Below, in pieces: positions 1-9,395 of a DNA stretch of 64,000 nucleotides; position 1 is the stretch's first letter; each line of letters starts with the position of its first letter. Source of the DNA: Leisingera daeponensis. Lineage in GTDB: Bacteria > Pseudomonadota > Alphaproteobacteria > Rhodobacterales > Rhodobacteraceae. The notes beneath the pieces are model-generated. The model was not told the origin of the DNA. It was given only the letters and a program-made list of their open reading frames with translations, and did not search any database. The position numbers and the translations under genes were made by a program. The stretch spans positions 176,580 to 240,579 of the forward strand of contig NZ_JAHVJA010000007.1 of NCBI RefSeq assembly GCF_019801465.1, written 5' to 3'.

Positions 1-1668
1 GAAGCTCTGGTCTTCGAACACCAGCGCAGTGGCGTCCGGTGTCCTGGCCGCCTGCGCCTCAAACGCGGCGTGGATAGTCAGGTTTGCGGGGTAGTCCGCG
101 GCAGTCTGATTCCAGTCTTCCAGCAGCAGCTTGCGCTCAGCTTCGGGCAGGACCGGCAGTTCTGCAACCGCACGGTTTGAGTCCTTGGCGATGGCGGACA
201 GCACCAGTTCGAACCGAGCGGTCAGCAGGCTTGCAGCGTCGGGTGTCAGGGCAGCCGCGTCGCAGTGCAGTGCTAAGGCGTCAGCGGTAAATGCTACAGT
301 GGCGGCGCAGCCTTCGATTGATGCTTCACGGCCGAGCATCAGGCCAATGCCAGGCTTCGCCTGAGCCGAAATCTCCGGATCGCGGGCTGCAAGGTCTTCG
401 GCAAAGCCGCCGAATTTCCGCGCCTTGCCAATCTCTTGTGCGGTGCGTTCCACAAGGGCCCCAACGCTGTCCTGCCGTCGGACCTGCAAGGGGACCCAAG
501 ATGAGATCAGGCCGGGCAGGCCTTCCATTCCTTCCATGGAAAGCGCTACATCCACGGTTTCGCCGCCGTCGCTGAGCAGGGCAAAGGCAAGCGCGGCCGC
601 AGCTACATGTTCTTCGCTGAGACCGGCGGGCATCTGAATTTCCCGGCGAATGGAGCCGCTTCCACCCGCATCCGAGGCCAGCGGCACCTGCACCGGCTGC
701 ATTGCTGCAAGCCGCTGGCGCCAATGGCTTTCGCCGCCTCTAACCGCTGCAAAGCGCGCGGTGATGGCTTCGGCTTCTGATGCGCTCAGGGAGGGAATCA
801 GGTCTCCGGCTTTGACCAGTGTGGAAACGTCCAGCGGCTGGCCGCCAGGTGTTGTTAGGCGGGAGAGTGTGAGGGTGCCGTCCCCGGTGGCAATTTTCAC
901 GCTGCCCGTGGCAGTCTCCAGCACGGTGCCGGGAGCGCCGCTGCCGTCCGTTACCGCAGCAGACCCGGCCAGAACCACTGTTTCCCCGATCCGCATTTTG
1001 GCAGTACAGAGTGGGTTCCAGTATCCACCGGTATCCAGTGCCCGCACCAGCCGGGCCAAATCCGCCGCAGGGCGGGCAAAGTCAAGCATTCCACCTGCCG
1101 CCGGGCAGTCGGACTGCTTGAACAGGCGGCGCTGGCTCAGGTCCTGCTTCCGGCGGTTCAGGTCGCCGGTTTGCAGCTGGGTGACGACCTCGCCAAAGCT
1201 GTCCATCGCTGCGGCGTAGCATTTGGAGTTGAGACTGAAGGCGGTCTCATCCTCTGCCATATCGAAGATCCGCTGGGCGATGATATCGCCTTCGTCGATG
1301 CCGCCTTCGATCAGGTGCCAGGTGATGCCGTGCTGCGCCTCGCCGTTGATCAGCGCCCAGTTAGGCGCGTTGAGGCCCGCGTAGCGCGGCAGCGGACCGT
1401 CGTGGAAGTTCACAGCGCCTTTGGCGGCCAGGGCCAGGACCTCATCGGGGATCACTGTGAGGTTGGCAATCGACAGCAGCCAGTCGAACCCGCCGGAAAG
1501 GGCGGCGGGTTTATCCAGCAGCTCCAGTCCCTTGTCTACGGTCCAGGCACGGATGTCCGCGTCCTGCGAAACCACCGCCCGGATCAGGTGGCCGCGGGCC
1601 AGCAGCGCATCCGCACAGCCGATCAGAAGGGATTCATTGCCGATCAGGGCACAGGTGAATGCGGTCAT
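1..1668 (-). CDS. Non-ribosomal peptide synthetase, N-terminal part (formyltransferase + condensation remnant + start of adenylation domain), truncated by window edge
   Basis: Partial protein; 556 residues are visible and the frame is open to the edge. Residues 1-180 are a Formyl_trans_N domain with N87, H89 and D125; the H-to-D spacing of 36 equals that of E. coli methionyl-tRNA formyltransferase. About 200-300 looks like its C-terminal subdomain. About 310-505 resembles the back half of a condensation domain but has no HHxxxDG motif. From 506 the text turns into an adenylation-domain start (ELPVLPEAER, then TIHAAFEAQAARTPD). Known families with this head are formyl-loading initiation modules (LgrA type) and the MupA/Atu3671 luciferase-like monooxygenase NRPSs; the missing part would decide. 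The ATG has a good AAGGAG site and overlaps the stop of the upstream glycosyltransferase by 4 nt (ATGA), so it is probably translationally coupled to the PKS operon. It likely loads, and possibly formylates, the first building block. Confidence 0.85.
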   Translation of the reverse strand, partial: MTAFTCALIGNESLLIGCADALLARGHLIRAVVSQDADIRAWTVDKGLELLDKPAALSGGFDWLLSIANLTVIPDEVLALAAKGAVNFHDGPLPRYAGLNAPNWALINGEAQHGITWHLIEGGIDEGDIIAQRIFDMAEDETAFSLNSKCYAAAMDSFGEVVTQLQTGDLNRRKQDLSQRRLFKQSDCPAAGGMLDFARPAADLARLVRALDTGGYWNPLCTAKMRIGETVVLAGSAAVTDGSGAPGTVLETATGSVKIATGDGTLTLSRLTTPGGQPLDVSTLVKAGDLIPSLSASEAEAITARFAAVRGGESHWRQRLAAMQPVQVPLASDAGGSGSIRREIQMPAGLSEEHVAAAALAFALLSDGGETVDVALSMEGMEGLPGLISSWVPLQVRRQDSVGALVERTAQEIGKARKFGGFAEDLAARDPEISAQAKPGIGLMLGREASIEGCAATVAFTADALALHCDAAALTPDAASLLTARFELVLSAIAKDSNRAVAELPVLPEAERKLLLEDWNQTAADYPANLTIHAAFEAQAARTPDATALVFEDQSF

Positions 1669-2681
1669 TTCTGCTCCTTTGCAAGCGGAGAAGGGAGGCG
1701 CGTTTCATTTGGTGATGCGCGGCCCGGCGCAAGGAGCGCGCGCAGACTGTGACGACAAAGGTCACGCAGGAAATACGGCGGATCTGCCTGCGGCTTATTC
1801 TGGATCAGGCGGCGCAGGCCATAAAGAAGGCTGCCACACATGCGGGCCAGAGTGGCAGCAGCGGCGTAGGCGCGGCCGTGGGTCATGATGAAATAATGCA
1901 GGCGCGAGTCGAACCAGTACGCGGGAGTGCGTTGCCATCCCTTCATGCCGGTGGAGGCGGAGCCGATATGTTCCACTTCGCTGGCGGGCACGTAATGGGT
2001 GCGCCAGCCCGCCCGGGCGGCGCGGCGGCACAGGTCGGTTTCCTCAAAATAGAGAAAGAAGGTTTCGTCAAACCCGCCCACGGCCTCGACCGCCTCGCGG
2101 CGGATCATCAGGCTGGCACCGGCGGTCCAGTCGACCTGCACCTCTGCCTGCGGCATTTCCATGGCGACCACCCAGGGTTTCAGCAGGCGGGTGAAAAGGC
2201 CGGTGCGGACGCTGGCCTCGAACTCCCCCGCGATGGAAGGGAAGCGGAAGGCGGTACGATGCGGCGCGCCATCGGTGCCGCGCACAAACGACCCGGCCAG
2301 CCCGGCACCCGGACGCTCCAGCAGAAAATCCCTCAGCGTACGGATGGTGCTGCCCTGAACAAAGGCGTCGGAGTTCAAGAGAAAGTAGAACGCCGGTGTG
2401 CTGCCGTCCGCGAGGCCGGTTTTGAAACCGATGTTCATGCCCGCACCAAAGCCGCCGTTCACGGGTGATGCGATTACCCGGACCTTGTTGCCATCGAGCC
2501 AGCCGCGGGCCTCGGCCGCCCTGCGTATCTGCGTGTAAGAGCTGTCACCGGAACCATTGTCGATGATCAGCAGCTCTCCCGGCAGGTCGTCCAGCTCGCG
2601 CAGCGCGGCTTCGGCGGATTGCAGGGTCATCTCCGGGGTGCGGTAATTCAACAGGATGATGAGGACGCGCTGCTGGGCCAT
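1665..2681 (-). CDS. Glycosyltransferase family 2 (WbbL / rhamnosyltransferase-like)
   Basis: 338 aa. A GT-A fold is indicated by an N-terminal ILLNYRTPEMT start, IDNGSGD, the metal-binding-type LLNSDA segment, and GGFDETFFLYFEETDLCRRA, which is typical of WbbL-type transferases that add a deoxyhexose to a lipid or glycan acceptor. The substrate cannot be read from sequence. It sits between the PKS and the NRPS: 5 nt after the PKS stop and overlapping the NRPS start by 4 nt, so it should be part of the same pathway and may glycosylate the polyketide-peptide product. The ATG at 2681 was chosen because GGAG lies 8 nt upstream; a GTG at 2690, overlapping the PKS stop, is the alternative. It could instead belong to the neighbouring polysaccharide pathway. 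Confidence 0.88.
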   Translation of the reverse strand: MAQQRVLIILLNYRTPEMTLQSAEAALRELDDLPGELLIIDNGSGDSSYTQIRRAAEARGWLDGNKVRVIASPVNGGFGAGMNIGFKTGLADGSTPAFYFLLNSDAFVQGSTIRTLRDFLLERPGAGLAGSFVRGTDGAPHRTAFRFPSIAGEFEASVRTGLFTRLLKPWVVAMEMPQAEVQVDWTAGASLMIRREAVEAVGGFDETFFLYFEETDLCRRAARAGWRTHYVPASEVEHIGSASTGMKGWQRTPAYWFDSRLHYFIMTHGRAYAAAATLARMCGSLLYGLRRLIQNKPQADPPYFLRDLCRHSLRALLAPGRASPNETRLPSPLAKEQK

Positions 2682-2686
2682 ATCGG

Positions 2687-5600
2687 TCACTCCGCCGCTT
2701 GGATGGTTCGCATAGGGGCGGAGACCGCCGCGCGGTCGGCGGCGTCCAGCCGCGCCTTGACGCCTGCCGCCAGCACGCTGACGTTCGGGACCAGCACCAT
2801 GCTGTCGTGATCGCCTGGCACCTCGGCGACCTCAACGGCGGGCGCCCAGCGGGTCCAGTCGTTGTCGGGGCATACATACTCGCGTTCGCTGCTGACCCAA
2901 TTGCCGCCGCTGACTTGCCATTTGCGGTCCAGCGGCGGGCGGAACAGGGTAAGCGGACCATGCCAGGGTCTCAGGCCGTAGGATTCGACGGCGGTGCGGA
3001 AGGCCAGTTCGATCTTGCGGTTGTTGAATTTCGGCAAGGCGCCGGTTTCCGGCGGTTTAATGCGGCGTTTCTCGAACTCCCAAGCGATGCGGTTCCGGAT
3101 CCATTCGCCGAGGTAGCCCAATCCCTTACTGCGCAGTTCTGCCAATTTGATCAGCGCCTTGTCCTGACGGCTCAGTGCCGGGCGCACCGGCAGCGGCGTG
3201 TCCAGCAGGATCAGCGCTGCGGTGTCCTGGCCCTGCGCCTTCAGCTGCTGTGCCATCTCATATGCGGTGATGCCGCCGCCGGAGAAGCCGCCGAGCAGAT
3301 AGGGGCCCTCAGGCTGGATCTGGCGGATCTCGCTCAGGCAGCTGCGGGCGGCGTCTTCAATCCGGTCGTGCGGGGCATCGCTGCCCACAAGCCCCTTGGC
3401 CTGCATGCCGTAGACCGGGCGGTCCTTGCCGACCAGCAGCGCCAGATGCCGCAGGTTCAGCACGTTGCCGAACATGCCCGCAACCAGGAAAAATGGCCGC
3501 CGCCCAGTGCCGTCGCCGGGGTGCAGCTGCACCAGATGGGTGAATTGCGGTTTCTCTTCTGCGGCCTGCGGTGCGTCCACAGATTCTGCGGCGATGCCGC
3601 CGCCGGTGCGTTCGATGATCCGCGCCGCCAGCGCGGCGACGCTGGGGGCTTCGAACAGCACAGACAGCGGGAATTCCACGTCAAAGGCGCGTTTCACCTG
3701 GGCAAACAGCCGGACTGCAATCAGCGAGTGGCCGCCGAGGTCAAAGAAGCTGTCCGCGATGCCGACCTGGCTAACCCCCAAAAGGGAGGCAAACAGCTTT
3801 GCCAGCTGCTCCTCCACCGGGTTGCGCGGGGCGATGTAATCGGTGTCGAGTTGCGGGCGGTCGAACGTCTGGGTCTCTGTTTCGGCAGCTGTGCTCCGGT
3901 TCGCCTGGGAGATCAGCGCGGGCAGGTCGAGCGAGGAGACCACCACCTGCGGCAAACCGGTGGCCAGCGCACGGGTCAGAACCTCGCCGCCCTCCTTGGC
4001 CTTGATTCCGCTCGCGATGTTCAGTTGCAGGCGGCGTTCCTCGGGTGACAGAGGCTGCGGGCTGTTGACCGGCTCCAGCCCCAGCTGGGCGGCGGTAGCA
4101 TCCGCCTCGCGCGGTTCCCCGGCGGCGATAAAGCCGTCAGCCGGGCGCTGGATCCGGAAGCCCTCGATTTCCACCAGCACGGTGCCGTCGGGGTCCGTCA
4201 GGGTCACTTCGAACGCCGCGGTGGCTTTGTCGGGGCTGCCGGACAGGCGAACATGGCTGAAGATGGTCTGAGTCAGCGGCGCGAATACCCGGACCGTGCC
4301 ATAAGACACCGGCACCCAAAGCGCAGTTGCGTCATACCCGGGGATCAGCTTTATTGCCCAGCCCGTGGCAAGATCCAGCAGGCCAGGGTGCAGGAGGCAG
4401 CCGTCCGCAGCGGCGGCTGCTGGCAGCGACAGGGTTGCAATGCCTTCATCATCCCCCAGCGCGGCGCGGTCCAGCACATGCCAGCGCGGGCCGAAATTCA
4501 GATGCGCCTCCTGAGGGGAGCGCAGGCGCCCGCGTTCAGGCGCCTGCTCCTCCGGGCAACGGGTGAAAATCATTTGGAGGTTGAGGGGGGCGGGACGTTC
4601 TGCCTCCGCAGCTAAGGCCAGCACAGCCTGACAATTCAGAAGGTAACCTTTTGTAAACTCCGAGTAAACAAACAGTTCATAACCATTTTCATTAGCTTCT
4701 AACTTTACAAGCGCCTCGCGCGGGCTGTCCAGCTCTGCAATCATAGGGCGCAAGAAGTAAAGGTCGCGAATCTCAAACGGGCCTTTGACGCCAATCGCCG
4801 CCAGCGCCTCGGCGGCCATCTCGACATAGCCGGTGCCGGGCACCAGGGCAGTTCCATCCGCGGTCCGGTGTTCGTCCAGCAGCCAGTGTTCGGTGCTGAA
4901 GCGGGGCGAGAAGATCCGGTTGCCCGCGGTATCAAAAGCCTGCTGTTGCAGCAACGGCTGCGGGCACGGTTCGGGTTCACTGGCGCCCGTGCTTCCGTTG
5001 CGGCCAGCCATGGCATCGGCGGCCATACCGGTGTCCGCCCAGACGCCCCAATCCACGGCGACGACCCGCGTCTTCCCGCCCGTGCGGTGCTTCGCCCAGG
5101 CGTTGAGGTATTCGTTCGCGGCAATGTAATCCACCTGGCCGGCGGGCCGGGTCGCTGTGGAGGTCGACGAAAACAGCACCATCAGTTCCAGGCTGCCGTC
5201 CGGGAATACCGTGTCCAGTGCCCTCAGGCCGCTGACCTTTGGGGCAAGCACTTGGGCGATCTGATCCTCGTCCTTGGCCAGCAGCGGTCCGTCGCTGATG
5301 GCACCAGCCCCGTGGAGCACCCCGGTAACCGGGCCAAAGGCGGCTTCGGCCAGTTCGCGCGCCGTGCGCAGATCGCCGCTATTGCAGACGTCAGCAGCGA
5401 GCGGCATCACCTGGCCCATGCCGCCTGCCTCCAGCGCCATGACAGCACGGATGCGCTTCGCGGTGCGGTTGGCGGGGCTATGGCTGCTGAGAAAGCGGTC
5501 CCAGGTGCCGCGCGGCGGCAGACCGCCGCGGGAAATCAGAGATACCCTGGCGCCGTATTCACGCATCAAGTGGCTGGCGATGGTTAGACCAATACCGCCG

Positions 5601-8600
5601 TAACCGCCGGTGATCAGATAGTGGCCGCCTTGTTTGAAGGGCGGCGTCTTCGGCTCGGGCAGCGTTTGCGGGCGCCAGCTGAGTTCAAACCGTTTTTCCC
5701 CGCGCCAGGCGGCGGAGGCGTTGACGGGATTTGCCAGCAGTTCTTCGAGCAGGCGCGGAGTGATCTTCGCTTGATCCGGATTGCGCCGGGCAAAAAGGCC
5801 CTGCGGCGCCTGAGGCAGTTCAATGTCCACGGCGGCGCAGGTGAAACCGGGCAGCTCGCGCGGAATCACGCCCAGCGGGCCTGCGATCATTGCCTTCTCC
5901 GGATAGGGCAGGGCCTCGTTCCGGACCTGCGCAGCGCCGGTGGTAAAGACAGTCAGATGCGCCGGGCTGGTCAGATCGGCATTGCCTAGCTCTTGTGCCA
6001 GCGCGGTCAGGGAGTGGAAGCCCGTCTCCAGATTGCGGTCAAAGAAGGAGGAGCCGGGGCGGAAGCGTTCGCCATCCGTCACCAGCCAGAAATGCGCGAT
6101 CCGGTCCGGCAGCAGGCCGGCGTCCGTCAGGTCTGCCAGCAGCGCGCCATAGGCGGCGCGGCCCTGTTCCGGCGGCAGAATATAAGAGTGCGGGGAAAGC
6201 TGCGCATAGGTGTCCCCGGCGCGGACGCGGGCAACGCTGTGGCCTGCGGCCTGCAGACATTCCGCGACACGGGCGGCATGGCCGCATTCGTCCTCAAAGA
6301 TCAGCCAGCTGTGCGGTTCCTGATCAAGTTCATGTTCCACATCCATAGCGCAATCAGCCAGCCGCGGGCGCCAGACGGGACGGTAGCCCCAATCTTTGAT
6401 ATCGTCCCGGCGGGCGGGGGGGGCAGCCGCGTCCTCCAGCACCGGTTTGCCGGGTTCTATGAAGTAGCGGCTTCGCTGGAAGGCGTAACCGGGCAAAGGA
6501 AGGCGGTTGCGCCTCGCCTCGCCCCAGATCTGTTCCCAGTCGGCCTCCACCCCGCAGGCCCAAAGCCGGCCGATAACGCCAAAGAAATAGCTGTCGTCCA
6601 TCACCTCCTGATCCGGATGGCGCAGCGAGCTGAGAACCTGACCCTGTTTCACCGCAGGCGACATCTGCGCCAGAGCGCTCAGCGCCTTGCCGGGGCCGAC
6701 TTCCAGGAACAACCGGCCCGGGGTCCTGGCGAGGGTTTCGATGCAATCGGCATAGCGCACGGTATTGCGCAGCTGGCCGGTCCAGTAATCGGCGCTGGCG
6801 GCCTGCTCTGCGGTCAGGGCCGCGCCGGTGCGGTTGGAGATCACCGGAAGCTTGGGCGCTTTCAGCTCCAAAGAACGGATGAAATCGCCATACTCCCGCA
6901 GGATGCCGTCCAGCATCCGTGAGTGGGCCGCAATGTCGATCTGGATGCGCTGGTGCTCGATCCCGCGCAGGATCAGGTCTGCCGACAGCCTTTCCAGCGC
7001 CTCCTGCGGGCCGGACACTGCAGTGAGCGCGGGAGCGTTGACGCTGGCGATATCCAGATTACCACCGATGAGGGCTTCAACCTCATCAAGCGGCAGCGCG
7101 ATAGACAGCATGCCTCCCGCGGGGACGGTATCGAACAGCCGCCCGCGCAGCAGCACCAGGTCGATGCAGTCCTCAAAGCGCATCACACCGGCCAGGCAGG
7201 CGGCGGTGTTCTCGCCCATCGAATGGCCCACCAGCGCGGCGGGCCGCACGCCCCAGCTGATCCAAAGCTGCGCCAGCGCGTATTCGACGATCATGATCAG
7301 CGGCAGCTGCACCGAGGGCTTCTGGAGCTTGGCATTGGCGGTGTCCTCTTCGCCCTCGTCCGGCAGCCAGATAGCGCGGATGTCGTAGTCGAGGCTCTTT
7401 TGCAGATGCTCCAGCCCGCGGTCCATCCACTCGGCAAAGACCGGCTCGGTCTCGTAGAGGTCGCGCGCCATGCCGGCATATTGCGCACCGCCGCCGGGGA
7501 ACATGAACACCACCTCTGGGGCGTCGCCGAGACGGTCGTGAGTGAAGACTTTGCGGGGATCGCTTTCCTCAATCAGGTCAACTGCTTCGGCAGCGGTTTC
7601 CGCCACCAGCACCCGCCGCTTGGCAAAGCCGCGGCGGCCTTCCTTGAGGGTATAGGCCACGTCGGCGAGATCGGCCTGGGGATTTGCTTTCAAGTACTCC
7701 GCCAGCGCTCGGGTGTTGGCGTCCAGCGCCGACTTGGACTGGCCTGAAACGCAAAGGATCTGGAACGGGAAGTCGCTTTCTTCCGAGGCCGCGCGCTCCG
7801 GCGCTTCCTCTAGGATCAGATGCGCATTGGTGCCGCCGACACCCAACGAGTTGACGCCGGCCCGCCGCGGTCCCTTGTGAGGCTGCCAGGGCGTGAGGGC
7901 AGCGTTCACGCGGAACGGCGAGGTCTCGAAATCAATCGCCGGGTTCGGCGCCTCAAACCCCAGCGAGGGCGGGATTTCCTTGTGGTGCAGCGCCAGCGCG
8001 GCCTTGGTGAGGCTAGCAACGCCTGCTGCGGTATCCAGATGGCCGATGTTGGTCTTGACTGAGCCGATAAGGCAATAGCCGGTATCCTGCGTAGTGGCCC
8101 GGTAGGCGTCGGTCAGCGCCGAAACTTCGATCGGGTCGCCCAGGTAGGTGCCGGTGCCGTGGCATTCGACGTAGTCGATGGTTTCCGCCGGGGTGCCTGC
8201 CGCGTGCAGTGCCTGTTGCACCGCCGCTGACTGGCCGCCGACCGACGGCGCCAAGTAGCCGGCCTTGTCGGCGCCGTCGTTGTTGATGGCCGAGCCCTTA
8301 ATCACCGCCCAGATGTGGTCGCCATCGGCAATCGCATCCTCCAGCCGCCTGAGCGCCACAGCGCCGGCGCCGGAGCCGAAAACGGTGCCTTGCGCCCGGT
8401 GGTCGAAGGCGTGGCAGCGGCCGTCAGGCGACAGGATCTCGTTTTCCTTGTAGAGGTAGCCGCGCCCTTGCGGCAGCTCGATGGTGACACCGCCCGCCAG
8501 CGCCATATCGCATTCGCCTTCGCGCAAGGCCTTGCAGGCATAGTGCACTGCCACCAGCGAGGTGGAACAGGCAGTCTGCACGTTGACGGACGGTCCCTTC

Positions 8601-9136
8601 AGGTCGAGCACATGGCTGACCCGGGTCGACAGGAAATCCTTGTCGTTGCCGGTATGGCGCAGCAGGAACATCCCGACGTCATCGACCAGGGCAGGGTTGG
8701 AGCAGATGTTGAAATAGAAATAGCTGCCCATGCCGCAGCCTGCATAAACGCCGATGGGGCCGTTGATGCTTTCCGGAGGGTGGCCCGCGTTTTCCATCGC
8801 GTTCCAGGCAACCTCCAGGAATTTGCGGTGCTGCGGGTCAAGGATGGCAGCTTCCTTGGGGCTGAAGCCGAAGAATTCGGCATCAAACTCGTCAAACCCC
8901 TGCAGACGGGCTGCGGCCGGGACATAGTTCGGGTCAGCTAGGAGCGACGCGCGTTCACCATTTTCCAGCAGGGTTTCACGGTCCAGGACCTCAATCGACT
9001 CTATCCCTGCGCGGAGGTTCTGCCAGAACGCCTCGGCAGAGCCGGCGCCCGGCACAGTGACCGACATCCCGACAATGGCAATATCGCCTGAATAATTACC
9101 GGCACCGCCTCGCGCTGCGGTTATCCCATCCTGCAT
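2687..9136 (-). CDS. Type I polyketide synthase, single terminal module KS-AT-KR-DH-ACP-TE
   Basis: 2149 aa. Ketosynthase about 15-445 with Cys190 (QTACSTS), His326 (ECHGTGT) and His366 (NIGHLD). Acyltransferase about 540-880 with GHSMGE (Ser639) and His738 (AAHS). Ketoreductase with a non-catalytic half about 910-1150, the nucleotide loop TGGYGGIG at 1176-1183, and Ser/Tyr/Asn residues around 1323-1341. Dehydratase-like hot-dog domain about 1400-1670 with His1423 and Asp1588. Acyl carrier about 1775-1845 with Ser1804 in DLGGHSL. Thioesterase about 1860-2130 with Ser1952 (GFSGGG), Asp1979 and His2110 (GDHDS). The thioesterase marks it as the chain-releasing module. The KR-before-DH order is uncommon. 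ATG 9136 is preferred over a TTG 6 nt upstream because AGG lies 8 nt before it. First gene of the operon with the glycosyltransferase and NRPS. Confidence 0.95.
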   Translation of the reverse strand: MQDGITAARGGAGNYSGDIAIVGMSVTVPGAGSAEAFWQNLRAGIESIEVLDRETLLENGERASLLADPNYVPAAARLQGFDEFDAEFFGFSPKEAAILDPQHRKFLEVAWNAMENAGHPPESINGPIGVYAGCGMGSYFYFNICSNPALVDDVGMFLLRHTGNDKDFLSTRVSHVLDLKGPSVNVQTACSTSLVAVHYACKALREGECDMALAGGVTIELPQGRGYLYKENEILSPDGRCHAFDHRAQGTVFGSGAGAVALRRLEDAIADGDHIWAVIKGSAINNDGADKAGYLAPSVGGQSAAVQQALHAAGTPAETIDYVECHGTGTYLGDPIEVSALTDAYRATTQDTGYCLIGSVKTNIGHLDTAAGVASLTKAALALHHKEIPPSLGFEAPNPAIDFETSPFRVNAALTPWQPHKGPRRAGVNSLGVGGTNAHLILEEAPERAASEESDFPFQILCVSGQSKSALDANTRALAEYLKANPQADLADVAYTLKEGRRGFAKRRVLVAETAAEAVDLIEESDPRKVFTHDRLGDAPEVVFMFPGGGAQYAGMARDLYETEPVFAEWMDRGLEHLQKSLDYDIRAIWLPDEGEEDTANAKLQKPSVQLPLIMIVEYALAQLWISWGVRPAALVGHSMGENTAACLAGVMRFEDCIDLVLLRGRLFDTVPAGGMLSIALPLDEVEALIGGNLDIASVNAPALTAVSGPQEALERLSADLILRGIEHQRIQIDIAAHSRMLDGILREYGDFIRSLELKAPKLPVISNRTGAALTAEQAASADYWTGQLRNTVRYADCIETLARTPGRLFLEVGPGKALSALAQMSPAVKQGQVLSSLRHPDQEVMDDSYFFGVIGRLWACGVEADWEQIWGEARRNRLPLPGYAFQRSRYFIEPGKPVLEDAAAPPARRDDIKDWGYRPVWRPRLADCAMDVEHELDQEPHSWLIFEDECGHAARVAECLQAAGHSVARVRAGDTYAQLSPHSYILPPEQGRAAYGALLADLTDAGLLPDRIAHFWLVTDGERFRPGSSFFDRNLETGFHSLTALAQELGNADLTSPAHLTVFTTGAAQVRNEALPYPEKAMIAGPLGVIPRELPGFTCAAVDIELPQAPQGLFARRNPDQAKITPRLLEELLANPVNASAAWRGEKRFELSWRPQTLPEPKTPPFKQGGHYLITGGYGGIGLTIASHLMREYGARVSLISRGGLPPRGTWDRFLSSHSPANRTAKRIRAVMALEAGGMGQVMPLAADVCNSGDLRTARELAEAAFGPVTGVLHGAGAISDGPLLAKDEDQIAQVLAPKVSGLRALDTVFPDGSLELMVLFSSTSTATRPAGQVDYIAANEYLNAWAKHRTGGKTRVVAVDWGVWADTGMAADAMAGRNGSTGASEPEPCPQPLLQQQAFDTAGNRIFSPRFSTEHWLLDEHRTADGTALVPGTGYVEMAAEALAAIGVKGPFEIRDLYFLRPMIAELDSPREALVKLEANENGYELFVYSEFTKGYLLNCQAVLALAAEAERPAPLNLQMIFTRCPEEQAPERGRLRSPQEAHLNFGPRWHVLDRAALGDDEGIATLSLPAAAAADGCLLHPGLLDLATGWAIKLIPGYDATALWVPVSYGTVRVFAPLTQTIFSHVRLSGSPDKATAAFEVTLTDPDGTVLVEIEGFRIQRPADGFIAAGEPREADATAAQLGLEPVNSPQPLSPEERRLQLNIASGIKAKEGGEVLTRALATGLPQVVVSSLDLPALISQANRSTAAETETQTFDRPQLDTDYIAPRNPVEEQLAKLFASLLGVSQVGIADSFFDLGGHSLIAVRLFAQVKRAFDVEFPLSVLFEAPSVAALAARIIERTGGGIAAESVDAPQAAEEKPQFTHLVQLHPGDGTGRRPFFLVAGMFGNVLNLRHLALLVGKDRPVYGMQAKGLVGSDAPHDRIEDAARSCLSEIRQIQPEGPYLLGGFSGGGITAYEMAQQLKAQGQDTAALILLDTPLPVRPALSRQDKALIKLAELRSKGLGYLGEWIRNRIAWEFEKRRIKPPETGALPKFNNRKIELAFRTAVESYGLRPWHGPLTLFRPPLDRKWQVSGGNWVSSEREYVCPDNDWTRWAPAVEVAEVPGDHDSMVLVPNVSVLAAGVKARLDAADRAAVSAPMRTIQAAE

Positions 9137-9395
9137 CGTCAAAACCTGACCTCACTGGCCTTTCGCAAACAGCCCGGCACGCCGCAGCCAGTCCGCTTTG
9201 CGAAAGTGGCAGGGCCCGCCGGACGGGTTGGTTGTCTGGTGCCGGGGTTCTCCCCGGCGTTTTCCCGGCCTGGCGGCGCAATCCCCATTTGATTTGCTGG
9301 GCCGGCTGAACTCAAATTTACTTTCGTCAATCCATGCGGCTGTCCTGTGGACGCATTGTGTCAATTTCGGCCGGAAAAGCGGAAAGATTGCGGCA
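9137..9395. other. Intergenic region upstream of the PKS operon
   Basis: 259 bases between the PKS start and the 3' end of the polymerase/ligase-like gene, both on the minus strand. Short open frames exist here but have no convincing start site or recognisable protein. This is the place for the promoter of the biosynthetic operon; I cannot point to a specific sigma or operator site. Confidence 0.4.
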
